This document shows positions 1 to 11,470 of a stretch of DNA of 64,000 bases, piece by piece. Source of the DNA: Oehlia diaphana. Taxonomy: Eukaryota; Glomeromycota; Glomeromycetes; Glomerales; Glomeraceae. Where the stretch lies: contig QZLH01000438.1 of assembly GCA_003833135.1 (NCBI GenBank), positions 22,519 to 86,518 of the forward strand, written 5' to 3'. The notes beneath the pieces are model-generated. The model saw nothing but the letters and a program-made list of their open reading frames with translations. It ran no database searches and was not told the origin of the DNA. Within the stretch, counting starts at the first letter, position 1. Each line of letters begins with the position of its first letter. The position numbers and the translations under genes are program-made.

Positions 1-67
1 ATATTATATCATCGTATTTTTCAGGAATAATTTCTTCAATTTCTTTTAAGTATCTTAAAATGTCCAT
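1..67 (-). CDS. First exon of a gene running off the left edge
   Basis: Reading the minus strand from an ATG at 67-65 gives an uninterrupted start, MDILRYLKEIEEIIPEKYDD, that leaves the window at base 1. It is short and acidic. I do not recognise the protein. A degenerate copy of the same coding stretch (EIIPKKYDDI, no start) lies at about 806-840, on the far side of the tandem duplication that fills 133-802. This suggests the start of the gene was duplicated together with its upstream region. Only 22 codons are visible, so the call rests on the open frame and on the repeated copy. Confidence 0.35.
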   Translation of the reverse strand, partial: MDILRYLKEIEEIIPEKYDDII

Positions 68-132
68 TTTTTACTGTAAATGAGAAAAACAGTAAACTAT
101 TAGTAAAAATGTTTTTCATGAGTATAAATTAT

Positions 133-802
133 AGCGAAGTATATGAGTCGCCTAGCGATCACTAAATAACCATCACTGAATCAGCAGACCGAAGACTCTT
201 GAAGAACTGACCATTAATCAAGAGTTCCCTATGAAAACGCAATGATAGTGCTAGTATTATTTTCCATATCATACTAAGGAGCGCAGCTTATCATCACTCG
301 GGTCAATGTTGGCACCTAGCCACCACTAATTCTCCAAAGAAAACCGACCATTGACTAAGAAGCGCAGCCATAGTCACTTGAGGCTAAATACCCATGATCA
401 ACCGAGAGCTCCCTTTGTTTTATATTCTAAAAATAATTAGGAATATAGAACTTTTGCTTTCATGAGCAATACAGCGAAGTATATGAGCCGCCTAGCGATC
501 ACTAAATAACCATCATTGAATCAGCAGACCGAAGACTCTTGAAGAACTGACCATTAATCAAGAGTTCCCTATGAAAACGCAATGATAGTACTATTATTTT
601 CCATATCATACTAAGGAGCGCAGCTTATCATCACTCGGGTCAATGTTGGCACCTAGCCACCACTAATTCTCCAAAGAAAACTGACTATTGACTAAGAAGC
701 GCAGCCATCGTCACTTGAGACTGAATACCCATGACCAACCGAACCAAGAGCTCCCTTTGTTCTATATTCTAAACCAAAAAAAAAAAGAATATAGAACCTT
801 TG
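133..802. repeat. Two-copy 340-bp tandem duplication
   Basis: Copy 1 starts at 133 and copy 2 at 473 with the same words (agcgaagtatatgag, then cctagcgatcactaaataac). They stay alignable to 456 and 802, ending in gaatatagaac. Differences are scattered substitutions and small indels, including a longer A-run near 776-786. The pair lies directly upstream of the minus-strand exon at 1-67. It may be a duplicated promoter or 5' region. No open frame spans it. Confidence 0.85.
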
Positions 803-840
803 TATATTATATCGTCGTATTTTTTAGGGATAATTTCTAA

Positions 841-2144
841 GTTTCATCTTCCATGCAGTTGTTAAATGTAAATATCCAGTGGAGGTTCTATTATTTATAT
901 TTTCTGGTAAAGATTTAAAAACTTACGAAATGAATAATTCTCATTACGAGTTTATTATAACAAATGGCTAAAGAGATTAGAACTTACACGTATAACCTGG
1001 ATAATACTCTGATATTTTTGAATTTTAAAAAACTTGAGAATAAAGCTTCAGACGAAGTCGAACATTATTCGACGTGTTGACTTGCGGGTTTGACTCCTTT
1101 TATCTCCTATTAATGGTAAAAAAGAACGTTAGTAACGTTCTTATAAACCCACTTCGGAATTAGTTAAAGAGACTAATAAAATTTACTAACATTCCTACTT
1201 CTCTCTCCTCTTCATAGTACCTTCCTGGAACTGTTCCGTTGGTTTCGAATCGTTTGAAGTGTCTGGAGAGGTCCTAAATAAAAAGAACGTTATTTAAATT
1301 AGCGCGGCAGAAAAAGTTTTAATAACGGAAAACAGATCAGATAAACAAAATATTTTGCGATTTTGTCACTAATTATCACATCACTAGGGTAGCACAAATT
1401 AGATGACATAAATGACATAAGGAGTACTCAAAACGCGGCCACGATAATACTGTAAATAACTAATTTTGATCAAGATATTTATTTTTTTTCCCATAATAAG
1501 CCTTTATGTGATCAAAATATTGCGTAATTCTATCCTAATCAAGTAATCTTTATTTACAATTAAGATATTCTGTTTTTATAATCAGTTATTCAGTTACCAT
1601 GACATAAGAAATCGATCGTCACACAAGCATGTCAAATTATCAAATAGGTTAAAACGTATAGTACTGTACATCAGGAAAACATCAGAGCACAATACGAAAG
1701 TTTTTTGAATTTATTGATTATCGGTACGCCTACTGCTCGAACTCATGGACAAATTCGAGTACACAAATAATAATTATCATTAGTTAATAAACATATTCGT
1801 GGATAAGTAAAATAAATACCTTTTGTTTATTTACTTATATTATCCCTTGGACTGTATGGGTTAAAATTAATTTTAAAAATTATTGAATTTTCAAGATATT
1901 TTAGAATCCTGTGATCCATAAAAAGATGAAATTTAGTTTGTTAGATTCCTCTCATTGAGATGCATCTAATGGTAGTGGAACTATATTGTGTAAATTGATA
2001 GATAGAAAATAAATTTTATTCTATCAGATTCTTTATTTTCATCAAAACGCCGATAATTTTATAGGATCAGTAGATAAAAAGATGTTTCAGTTTAATAAAT
2101 TTAGCTTCGATTTTTACTTAGAAAATACTATAGAATTTATTATA
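841..2144. other. AT-rich intergenic DNA, no gene recognised
   Basis: No long open frame or known motif was found. A perfect 17-bp palindrome (gaacgttagtaacgttc) lies at about 1124-1140, and part of it recurs near 1283. Confidence 0.5.
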
Positions 2145-2279
2145 ACTAGGAAACGGTAACCGTTGATGCGTCCGAAGCGTCATAAATCACATGCTCATAA
2201 TAAAATATAAAAAATCAACAATTTTTATTTAAAAAAAAAAAATACAAATTAAAAAACATAAANATGTAAATATTATAAC
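2145..2279. repeat. Dispersed repeat, copy 1 (~135 bp)
   Basis: It begins actaggaaacggtaaccg, passes through gatgcgtccgaagcgtcat, and ends in an A-rich tail. A near-identical copy lies at 5142-5275. The ambiguous base n at 2263 falls in this copy's tail. The GC-richer head and A-rich tail could suit a SINE or MITE fragment. Confidence 0.8.
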
Positions 2280-2840
2280 AATAAGTAATAATAGAATTAA
2301 ATAAATAACTTATGGCTTACCAACTAAATTAAATTACAAAATAATTTTTTAAATAAAGAAATTAGTTATATTATATAGATAATAGAAATACATATATCAT
2401 ATAACTTACACCCTGTAGTATTATTAACATATTATTAATTATTGATTAGTTAGATATAAAGATAATATAAAAGTATATTACTTACAATCTAGTTATTTAA
2501 ATTAAGAATATAATTAGTTGAATTATGTAAAATATTAAACAAATAAATATAACCTATATATTGTAACTTACCATCTGTAATATAATCAATTATTAAATAG
2601 TTGTTTAAACAAATAATTTAGTTATATGAATGTTATGTAGAATAAATAAAGTAAAAGACTAAAGATTTAAATAATTGATAACTTACTAACTACAGTATTA
2701 TTAATCATCAAATAAATTATTTAGTTATATAGAATACCATAAAAATACATTATTATTCAACTATATTAACTTACGAGCTAAATATTTAATATAATTTTAT
2801 ACAATATATAGTTAGTCTAAATTATATTTGTAGTATTTGA
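2280..2840. other. Very AT-rich spacer
   Basis: The sequence is almost entirely A and T, with repeated short words such as aacttac and atatagat. No gene or RNA was recognised. Confidence 0.5.
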
Positions 2841-2845
2841 ATTGC

Positions 2846-3240
2846 TTATGAATAAAAACTTAATATTTCAGCTTTTTTTGATATACCTTTAGATTCCTCA
2901 GCGTTACATCCTTCAAATTCCTCAATACTACTACTTTCATCAGTGCTACTTCCCTCAAATTCTCCAGTGTCACTTTCTTCAAATTCTTCGATATTACTGG
3001 AAACTAGTTTTGTTATATTGCAAATTTGGTTTAATTATATTTGATTGTTTACAATTAAGTTTTTTTAATAAATAAAAATCTTAACATTTCAAATTTGTTT
3101 TGTATATTATATTTACCTTCAGGTTCTCTGGTATCACACAAAACTAGTTTTATTATATTGCAAGTTTGTTTTAAAAATTTTGAATAATTCTAATTTATAT
3201 TATTAGTATTCATGTTATATGCTTTACCTTTATCATCCAT
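2846..3240 (-). CDS. Possible three-exon mini-gene, acidic Ser/Glu-rich protein
   Basis: On the minus strand three short pieces join in one frame at GT...AG borders: 3240-3228 (ATG, MDDK), 3143-3117, and 3003-2846, which ends in TAA. Together they make 198 nt, or 65 residues. Both introns end in the same 3' sequence (ATAACAAAACTAG), so the middle exon may have arisen by a local exon-intron duplication. The last exon is acidic and repetitive, with EEFEES and EEFEG units rich in Ser and Glu, then a basic end. No family is recognised. The matching phases at all four junctions support a real gene. Its small size, and the chance that the first exon lies further upstream, keep confidence moderate. 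Confidence 0.45.
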
Positions 3241-3391
3241 TGCTATATCAATACTCTTCTTAATTGATAAAGATAAAGTAAATATCTTTTTTTTTTATTA
3301 TTAAACGCCTTTATTAGTATGAATAAATATGGAAACAATATTAATGCAAAATGCATTATGTTGATCACAAGTACAAGATCACAATTTTCGG

Positions 3392-3505
3392 GATTTCCCG
3401 ACGGATGATTTCCGACAAGTTTGGCCGGAGTTATGCAGAGTTATGTACGAGCACGTGATCAAACTGCTAACGTTAGGCTGTCGGGAAAATGTTCTGTCGG
3501 GTAAG
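3392..3505. repeat. Imperfect inverted repeat (~28-bp arms), MITE-like
   Basis: The left arm (atttcccgacggatgatttc, from 3394) pairs imperfectly with the right arm at 3478-3505 (ctgtcgggaaaatgttctgt onward). The interval is GC-richer than its surroundings and includes cacgtg. It resembles a small non-autonomous foldback element. Confidence 0.4.
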
Positions 3506-3601
3506 CGACACAAAACTATTTTTATAACTTAATGAAATGATTTACGCAAATTGTACACAATTTTTTATTTGCTTATATATGTTGTAGGAGAAAGCGAAAT
3601 C

Positions 3602-3624
3602 TATGTGGATTCCGAATCCACATA
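3602..3624. repeat. Perfect 23-bp palindrome
   Basis: The arms tatgtggattc and gaatccacata flank a single central c. Another short palindrome with a related core (tgtggaataattccaca) lies at about 5008-5024. Function is unknown. Confidence 0.7.
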
Positions 3625-5141
3625 TGTGGATACGATGTTGGCTAGAATTAAAGCATAGGATTTCGTAATGCCGGCCAAGTTTCGATTTCCACCGGTATTC
3701 AGCAACATATATAGTACAGTATAACTTCATAAGCATAAAACCATTTTTTAAACAACATTTAGGCACCTACATACTAATTAAATTAGTACGATTTCCATAA
3801 GTCAACAATTATTTTTGTACAAGCTCTAAAAACCGAATAGGAAATACAGTGTCGCAAAATTATGAAATTATGGAAATTATATCACTGGATCACGAGTCTA
3901 ATCTTGTCTAGTGCTGTAGCTTTTGAAATTTTCTATTAAAAAAACTGGAATAAAGTATCAATTTGTTTATTTACCATATCATTGATTTATTATAATGTTT
4001 ATTACTTAATTCACCAAATTGAACTTTATTATTACTATTTAGTTAGATTTAGAATAAATGTAGTCAATAAAAGACTTGGGTGTAAGCCGTACAGATTTAA
4101 TTGATATCTTTACTCCAGCTGTAATTATTTCAGAATTTTTAATGCCGGTCGAACTATTTATGAAATATTTATTTATTAGAAGTTATCATTTATGTTCACA
4201 TGATTAGGAAGCTAATTTTTTTTTTGCAAGAGAGAAAAGATAAGAGAGATAAGAAATTTACAAAAGGTATCACTGTGATTATAAATCAAAAATTTATAAT
4301 TTGTTTTAATTTTATAAAATAGTTCGCTTATTTCTTTGACACATATGTAACTGGTAACATATTATATTACATATTTTTTTTTAATATACTAATGATAAAA
4401 AGGCTAACGCTTCATACTTTATTTAAAAAAAATTTGTGATTTAAAAATTCAAATACATAACAGATAACGATATTGTGGGATAATATGAAATTTACGAGAT
4501 AAAATATAGAAAACAAAAATGAAAATATTTAAGTATATATAATAAGGACGTTAAAAAATACTTGAAATGAGTTATTGAAAATTTCAGTAAGATTTTTAAT
4601 TGTCTGTTTAATCGCCTCTTCCTGGAGTACCAAACGATTTTTTAATTTCATTTCTGGAACGCGACCTTTCAAATACTTTTTCCATGTCTATTGTAAAGTC
4701 TTCCATGGAATTTATTATTATTATTATAGGAGAGATACTCTTCCACCCACTCGTAAATATATTTTTTTTCTCTATGCGTAAAAAGTACGTGGATGGTTAA
4801 ACAGATTAAAACAAAGAAAAATTACTTCAAAGATTTTTTCTAGGATTTAATGTTATAATTATAATAATTTGCTTACGTCGCAGATCTGACTTATTCCACA
4901 AACTACATTTTGCGATTAATAAATTAATTTAATTTTTTTTTTTAAAAAAAAAAGAGAGAACTGAAAAATTGGTTATTAATTTATGAATGACAAATTTGTC
5001 TGGGTCTGTGTGGAATAATTCCACAAAGGGGCTTCGGTTTACTCTTCCGTACCTACTCCATTTATCATATAGAGAGTTAAAATTCTCTCATTCTAAAAAA
5101 ATTATTAAAATAAATATAAAACTAATATCTAAATTTTTAAT
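3625..5141. other. Intergenic DNA with weak coding scraps
   Basis: A 32-codon minus-strand frame starts at 4706 (MEDFTIDMEKVFERS) and stops at 4608-4610. It is adjoined by another short frame (EWVEEYLSYNNNNKF) near 4720-4760. They may be remnants of one gene, but no family is recognised. The rest is AT-rich. Confidence 0.3.
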
Positions 5142-5475
5142 ACTAGGAAACGGTAACCGTTGATGCGTCCGAAGCGTCATAAATCACATGCTCATAATAA
5201 AATATAAAAAATCAACAATTTTTATTTAAAAAAAAAAAATACAAATTAAAAAACATAAAAAACGTAAAAATTATAAGAAATTAAAAATTTATTTGATATT
5301 TTTTGAATGGCGTAAAAAACTTTTAAGAAATATTAACCAGGGATCAGGGGACAAACAAATTTAAGGTTGCACCTGATCCTAAGATTTTATTGGTCATACA
5401 CGCGTGCGGACAGACAACACAATGCATGGTTTGGAGTAGAATGGAAGTGTCCTACGCATACGCTTCGGACAATAA
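5142..5475. repeat. Dispersed repeat, copy 2, possibly a longer element
   Basis: Bases 5142-5275 match the repeat at 2145-2279. Here an exact 11-bp inverted match follows: gtccgaagcgt near 5167 and acgcttcggac near 5460. This copy may therefore preserve a whole element of about 330 bp of which 2145-2279 is a fragment. A second inverted pair (gggatcagg / cctgatcc) lies inside, near 5340-5380. Confidence 0.5.
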
Positions 5476-5721
5476 TAATATAATTTTTTTAATAAAATAT
5501 CTTAAAACATTTAAAAATATCTTTATTTAAAAAATAAAATTGCAGTCATATTTGCCTATAAAACAGTTAAAAGGATAATAACATATGATATTTAAATAAG
5601 AAAACAAAAATTTGTAAATACTAGGTTAAATTGAAAAATGTTATATATATAATTATATAAATCTCACTAATCTTTGTTTCTAATACAAAAAATTTAAATA
5701 TCTGAAATATACGTAATCTTA

Positions 5722-6754
5722 TCACTCTGAACTCTTGAATAATCCATAATGCACGGATTCTCCAGTTATATCAAAGTAGTCCGCGTAACGAGTTTTTTGC
5801 AACATCGCAGAAGTATTTCCACAAATTGGAATCTGGTCATTAATCTTAAACACGTGATGATTATCCAATACGAATATGTCTTCAATATTTCCTTTATAAA
5901 CCGCGACTTGACCATAATCTTCACTACGATCTTCGAGAGGTACCTTAAAAGTACGAATGGTAATAGAATAAAAGTCATTTTTTGTTTAATTTCTGAGTCA
6001 TTTATATTGACTTTTCGATTAATTATTATAGTACGATAATCAGGATAGCCTAAACTTGTAATTAATCGCCGAAAATCCTCAATATATAATGCTCCACTTA
6101 AGCATTCTCCATAGAGAATTGGATCCTTTACGAGAGATTCGGAAATTCTACTTCCTGAAAAACATCAGAGAAATATAATTCACCTCCAGACTTAAGAACT
6201 CGAAAAATTTCCGAATACACGTTTCTTTTGTTGGTAGAAATATCGATAACACCATTTGAAACTACTACATCAATTGATTCATCATCAATTCCAATCTTCA
6301 ATATATCCTTCTTGAAAACCACATTAGGTTTATAAGCTGTTCATCAGTCATATTCACTCCAATTACTTTACCATTTGGACCAACTAATTTCGATAAAATA
6401 AAACAGTCACGACCAGAACCAGAACCTAAATCTAAAACTGTCTTTCCTTCCAATTCAGGAGGGACAACCATAATATCAGGAAAGTACTTTGGGATGAATA
6501 TCTTTTATAATTGCTTCAATGTTTGCCGGAATAGGTTCTTCTGTACAGCAAGCCCCGGTTTTTTAATCTTTGTTTGTTTTAATAACTTTTACCATAATAA
6601 TCTTTTACAGATTTAACCGTTTGAACATCATATACTTGTTCAACCTGTAAAAAAAAAATGGTTTAGTATGATCATAACTAAGTTAAAAAAACATCAGACT
6701 GCGATTAATGAGGATATTAATTACATTGTAGAGTTTTTTACAAGCTGGATCCAT
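5722..6754 (-). pseudogene. Decayed arsenite methyltransferase (AS3MT-like)
   Basis: Intact members transfer methyl groups from SAM to trivalent arsenic. An ATG at 6754 opens MDPACKKLYN, and an intron follows (6724-6645, GT...AG). Exon 2 begins VEQVYDVQTVKSVKDYYGK. In order, read in shifting frames, come a Cys-pair segment (ACCTEEPIPANIEAII), the SAM-binding motif I ([12 protein letters not shown]) near 6430, MTDEQL, the stretch DVVVSNGVIDIS with RVLKSGGELYFSD (6130-6320), and YGECLSGALYIEDFRRL near 6100. The end is at 5722. The gene carries an in-frame TAA soon after YYGKSY and at least four frameshifts or further stops, so it cannot make a full enzyme. The order and spacing match AS3MT closely. 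Confidence 0.8.
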
Positions 6755-7700
6755 TGTTATTGTAGATTTCGTTTTATAATTTATTTATTTAAGAAAACAT
6801 TCTTAATTTTTTTTTTAAAAAAAAAGACTTAATATTTATAGTTATTTTATTATTTTGGTTCACGTGATATAAGATTATGATTCATAATAAATTAAAAAAT
6901 ATTATTATCGAGAATTTGTTATTTTTTTATTATTAAGAATTTGTTAAATTAAAAATCAAAACAAATTCTACTTTTATGGTTAAATCATAGATGGATCTCA
7001 TACGGAAGTCTAATTATTGATATGCATGTAATTATGTAATTTTTTTTTTTTTTGCAAACTCGTCCACTAACTGTGTATGGTATAATATAATATATAAAAA
7101 GGAATTTCTACAACTTTAATAATCTTAAAGATTTTTAATTAACTATATCTTTATTGCTTACCATTATATAAGTATAGTTATATTAAACAAATTTGGTTAA
7201 AGCATTCATGATTAGACATTTTAATACATTTTAAGTGTAAAAGATTTACACTTAAAAATATACTTTAATATTTTTTTTTTTTTTTTTCATAGGCATGAAT
7301 AATCGCACTAACTGCTAAGTGTCACTCATCGAAAATTGGCTGAGTTTATAAATGAGTTTATTTATTTCCCGGTCACCGAGAAATCTCTAATTTTAGTTTA
7401 AAAATCACATGTTATACTTAGTGACACGATTACCCATTTATTTCATGGGAAGGGAAAACCCTATTATTCTCAGCTCCCATGAAATAAATAATACTAATAG
7501 GATGAATAAATGGAAAGATGTATTTTGTTGTAGGAATGTTGTAGGTATTTTAGAGGATAATATGGAATATCAATAGTAATTTAGATTATTGTTCAAGAAA
7601 AGAATATGGTAAATTTCATGAATTTAAAAGCAGTTGACAGATTAGAGAATTTTCAATTTCAATAATATATATCACATCAGTATAGTATAAAAAAAATATG
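6755..7700. other. AT-rich intergenic DNA
   Basis: Long T and A runs, with no gene recognised. A stretch around 7430-7500 contains two inverted copies of a tttatttcatggga-like word, forming a small hairpin. Confidence 0.4.
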
Positions 7701-7707
7701 GTATACA

Positions 7708-7812
7708 TTGTGCGTCAGATGACGCCGTCCTACATTATCGGCCCAAATTATAATGCCTTAAGTAGGTTGGCCAGCATTGCCGTCATCTGACGTCAGATGA
7801 CGCAAATCACAA
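7708..7812. repeat. ~105-bp foldback with CGTCATCTGAC palindromes
   Basis: The left end reads gcgtcagatgacg (about 7711-7723). The right end holds a perfect palindrome with arms cgtcatctgac and gtcagatgacg (about 7782-7803). The interior has tcggccca and ttggcc in opposite orientation. A related hairpin (tctgaccga...tcggtcaga) occurs downstream of the Hsp70 genes near 27948-27970. It is likely a small non-autonomous element. Confidence 0.5.
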
Positions 7813-8675
7813 GTTTTATATATATATATATATTCTATTTATGCATGCATATAGAAGTGGATTTATTTTTATTTGATGTTTGAATGTTTGTCATATCAAA
7901 AAAATTTCAACAGGGCAATTTTTTTTTATTTTTATTATAAATCAAAATCTACACATAAGTACATAATTATATTAATTCCGGATTTACAGTAAATTAAAAA
8001 ATCATCTCTATTTGTGATTTGGTTTAATGAACTTAACCTCATTCGTGAATCTTAGATTCCATTTCGTCATTTTCGACTATTCCGCAAGTTAGAACAAGAT
8101 AATACTTACTATTCTTTGTGTGTCTAACGATTTAAAGTTTAATTACAGATTAAAATAATTCGATTTGATTCTACTTGTTTTTTTTTTCATCTTCGAAAAA
8201 ACAACAATTTATGAGATTTTATAAATTAAATCCTTTCTATAACGTGATCTCATTTATTGTTCGGTTTGCATTTATTTAAGTAATTACTAATTCGTTTCTT
8301 TTTCTTGTCTCTTATTATTACACATAAATTCATTCTCTCTTCTTTCTTTTTTTTTATAATAGAGAAATTACCAAAGAATTTCCTTATTGAAGACAATTAC
8401 TTTTAGGTAGCATAGTTGAATAAAAATGTTTAAAAATTTCCCCCTTCTTTTAAAATTAAGATTATTTTCCAATCTTCAAATTATTTTAATTATTATTTAA
8501 AAAAAAAAAAAAATTGTTTCTGAAATCCGGAGTGACCAAATATTTAATATTCATTAAAAAGTTTCTTTTCTCGGTTTTCTTTTTAATGTTATTATTCTTT
8601 TTCTTTTTTCTTTTTTTTTGCTCTTAAACAGTTGATTTTTTTCTAATAATTAATTATGCTGAATTTAAATTTTTA
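7813..8675. other. AT-rich intergenic DNA
   Basis: Poly-T tracts and no convincing coding region or RNA gene. Confidence 0.4.
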
Positions 8676-9240
8676 GATCACGTGCAACCATCTCGCGATG
8701 ATACTCACATGATTGATAACGAAATAATGTCGAAATATTTTTCATGTACAGTATAATAGATTCAACTAATAATGACAGTAATAAAGATTCTTCAAGATCT
8801 CTTGTGATAACTGGGAATTCCGGTTTGCAATCATATCATCACCAACAAGATCTTGCGGAAATAGGGAATACTACGCTCATACACATACCGTTTTATTTTG
8901 AGAATAACAATGTCTTCTGATTAGCTTATTATTTAGGTCTAATTAAATCATGATCAAGTTCGTTATATAATGGCTATTTTCTGATAATTCTCATAATCAA
9001 TACGATCAAAATGAATGGTCTGTTACATTATTCGTAATATATCATATTTTTTTTTCTTTATCGTAATGAAGGATGATAATTCCAAAAAAATTTATATATA
9101 AATATATACAATATTATTTTATTAGCAGTTTGTAATATATCCTCATCATAACATGGGACTTTCGCAAATGGTTTTGGGAAGCTCATTCCCATCTCCGGAT
9201 CTTTTAACGATACCGGTATCTACTACATTTAATCCGGTAT
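8676..9240 (+). pseudogene. Degenerate Asn/Gln/Ser-rich coding relic
   Basis: Plus-strand open pieces in shifting frames read like protein: HVQPSRDDTHMIDNEIMS near 8680, DSTNNDSNKDSSRSLVITG near 8760, DNSHNQYDQNEWS near 8985, and MGLSQMVLGSSFPSPDLL near 9152, which ends at a GT-like border (ccggtatgtttaa). The composition suggests a low-complexity linker of a regulatory protein. Stops and frame changes separate the pieces, so this is probably a dead gene. No domain was recognised and the boundaries are approximate. Confidence 0.3.
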
Positions 9241-10064
9241 GTTTAATAATTATTTAATTTCCTGTACACCAAACAAATCATGACGCAGAAAAACGTTTTG
9301 TTTTGGGTATCGACAACCTATGTTTCGCTGCGCCACTTCTAATTAATATGCTGAATACTATAACTTTTAAATGGGAGAGCCAACTTTAAGTTTGCTTATA
9401 CACGGAGACCTTGTAAGTACAAACTATTTATATGATATAAAATATATTTAATTAATATGTATTTAACACATTCTTTTTCTTTAGCATTCTGAAAATGTCT
9501 TAATACAAAGAGTTACAATAAAATTCTTCAGTATCACTTAAAACTACTTATGGGTCAGAATATCGAAGATGCTATGCAATGATTATATGTGATCCAATAT
9601 GTTAATAGACTTAGACTTCGCGATAAAGCCTTCCTCTATGAACAATACTGCTGACAAGCTTCTATGTAATCTGGCATATGCGTTCAGTCATTTGTGATCA
9701 GGTTTTTCTAATCAGACATTTACTTTCAGGAATTGTGTTCTATTATATACGTCCAGTCTTTATTACTATGAGCCCAATAACTAAAAATCACGAACCCGAT
9801 ATGAGCAAATACAAATACTTTATTTAATTTTTTGATACACTTGCATATAATTAAATGGAATTCGCAACAAAGTTCTCATGATATGTTACTTTAATTCATT
9901 TACTTAACATGTATAATGATTAAAATTTGCGTTTTTTTTTTGTTTCTTCTTTTTTTTACTTCTTTTTTTATTCTTCCTTCTCTTTCTATATCACTAGAGA
10001 GCCTTTTTGCAGGGACAGTTGATGGGTCTGCATCATTAGCTAATGGTGTGATTAATGGTTCATA
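9241..10064. other. Intergenic DNA with possible further debris
   Basis: A short coding-like piece (KTFCFGYRQPMFRCATS) lies near 9290-9340 and may continue the relic upstream. Otherwise AT-rich with long T runs at 9935-9980. Confidence 0.3.
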
Positions 10065-11470
10065 CATATTATTTTAATTTCACCAATATTAGAAAAACTA
10101 TGTTCGTCCTGCTAAGGAAGCGTGAGCGTGTGGTTTTCATTGGAATCTAAGGAACGAGCATCAAAGTCCCCTCCATGTCGTAACATCTGGTGAGCGATTG
10201 ACTCAAAATAACTGCCTAGGGCTGAATTACTTTTGCCTCCTTCAAGACTTCATCTAGATCCATAAACAATTTATCCGTTATTATCTTTTTGACAATCACA
10301 TAATCAGACGCAAATCTAATAATTTTCTGCCACCTCCAATTTCTTCATCATCTTCGACCCCTTCAATTCCAGCATCATCTCTCTCTGCTGGTAAGTTTGT
10401 TCAAATATGGACAAGTTTGTGACATACATCATCTTTGCTATCGCTTCCACCAATATATCTAAGTATTTTTTCATCACATAATCCAATTGCATCTTTGAGC
10501 CGACGTTGACCAGAGCACCCACCAAACATACCTAGTGATCCCTCCCCATTCTTTAAACAACTTATGAACCTTATCAACACTAAGGTTTTTGAAAAGTTCA
10601 CTCCTGCATATATTGATTTCATTCCAGGACCACACCGGCATGTATCGTACGGTTGGAATCTTTTTATTGAATTCCTTATAATGAGCTTTCAATGAAGAGC
10701 AGATAAGAATTGTTTGGCCTCAACTATATCTGGATCTCTACCATCCACGATATACCAAACACCAGAATCATCAAGGTATCTGATAATTTCATAAGTGTGA
10801 AGTGTCTTGTTAAGATAAAAGACCTCTTCGTGATCAAATAAAATAACTCGACTTGGTTCATTCGTGGTACGGATTTAATATTGCGAGATAATAAAGCAGG
10901 TAGTATCCGAAGAAAGTTTTCCCAATTCCCGGGTTTCCTGAGATACGCAATCGTCTTACATTATCATCAAAAACTACTGCGGTTAGGTCATTATAACATT
11001 TACGAATGAAGAGTTTTGAAAGTTTGCTATTTTTTCCAAAAAAATGACTTTTCAGATAGCTCAAGAATAAATCATTTTCATCCATATAAAATAATGTATT
11101 CTTCAAAGCTTTCCAAAGTTCGACAACTTTTCATCCACAATCTTTATGTACATGGCGTGAGACTCTGTATAATAGGAAATAGCGAAAAAACAGTGTAAGC
11201 TGAATGGTTATAAAAAGTTAATAGGTGTGTTGACTTTGTTACGACTCACTTACCAGCAACGGGTTGCTCTACGATAACGCGAATGTGTTTTTTGGCGGGT
11301 TTGACGATAAGAAGCAAAGTGTTTGGTATTACCGTATATGATTATATATCAGACAGGTGAATCACTCGAAGCAACGTTGACCCTCCATAGAGTGAGTTGA
11401 GTGGCTTTTGTCGAAAAGATCGTTATCAGCAATTTTGAAAACGGAACGATATTCGCGAACAATACGCCAA
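10065..11470 (-). pseudogene. Broken Crinkler (CRN) effector with RHS-type P-loop domain
   Basis: Crinklers are effector-type proteins with a ubiquitin-like N-terminus, often followed by a P-loop ATPase domain and a toxin or nuclease tip. On the minus strand, 11470-11225 preserves the end of a CRN N-terminal module (AKKHIRVIVEQPVAGK) followed by a GT-like donor. Then 11200-10858 carries a Walker A motif (RISGNPGIGKTFFGYYLL), and about 10840-10720 a YIVDGRDPD Walker-B-like stretch. 10692-10474 has MPVWSWNEINICRSELF, matching the MPxWS...E motif of RHS/CRN P-loops, and about 10210-10170 has FESIAHQMLRHGGDF. At least five frameshifts or stops separate these blocks, so the gene is dead. Family knowledge comes from published descriptions of CRN-RHS effectors. 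Confidence 0.75.

Noticed and set aside
1205..1280. Possible tRNA T-arm (ggtttcgaatcg)
   Set aside because: No matching acceptor stem, D-arm or anticodon arm could be laid out around it.
3542..3766. 74-codon minus-strand ORF
   Set aside because: It crosses a perfect palindrome and has no protein-like pattern.
5766..5978. Minus-strand 70-codon hydrophobic frame, and the plus-strand frame over it at 5749-6039
   Set aside because: Both are out-of-frame readings of the arsenite methyltransferase relic, whose true frame matches the family.
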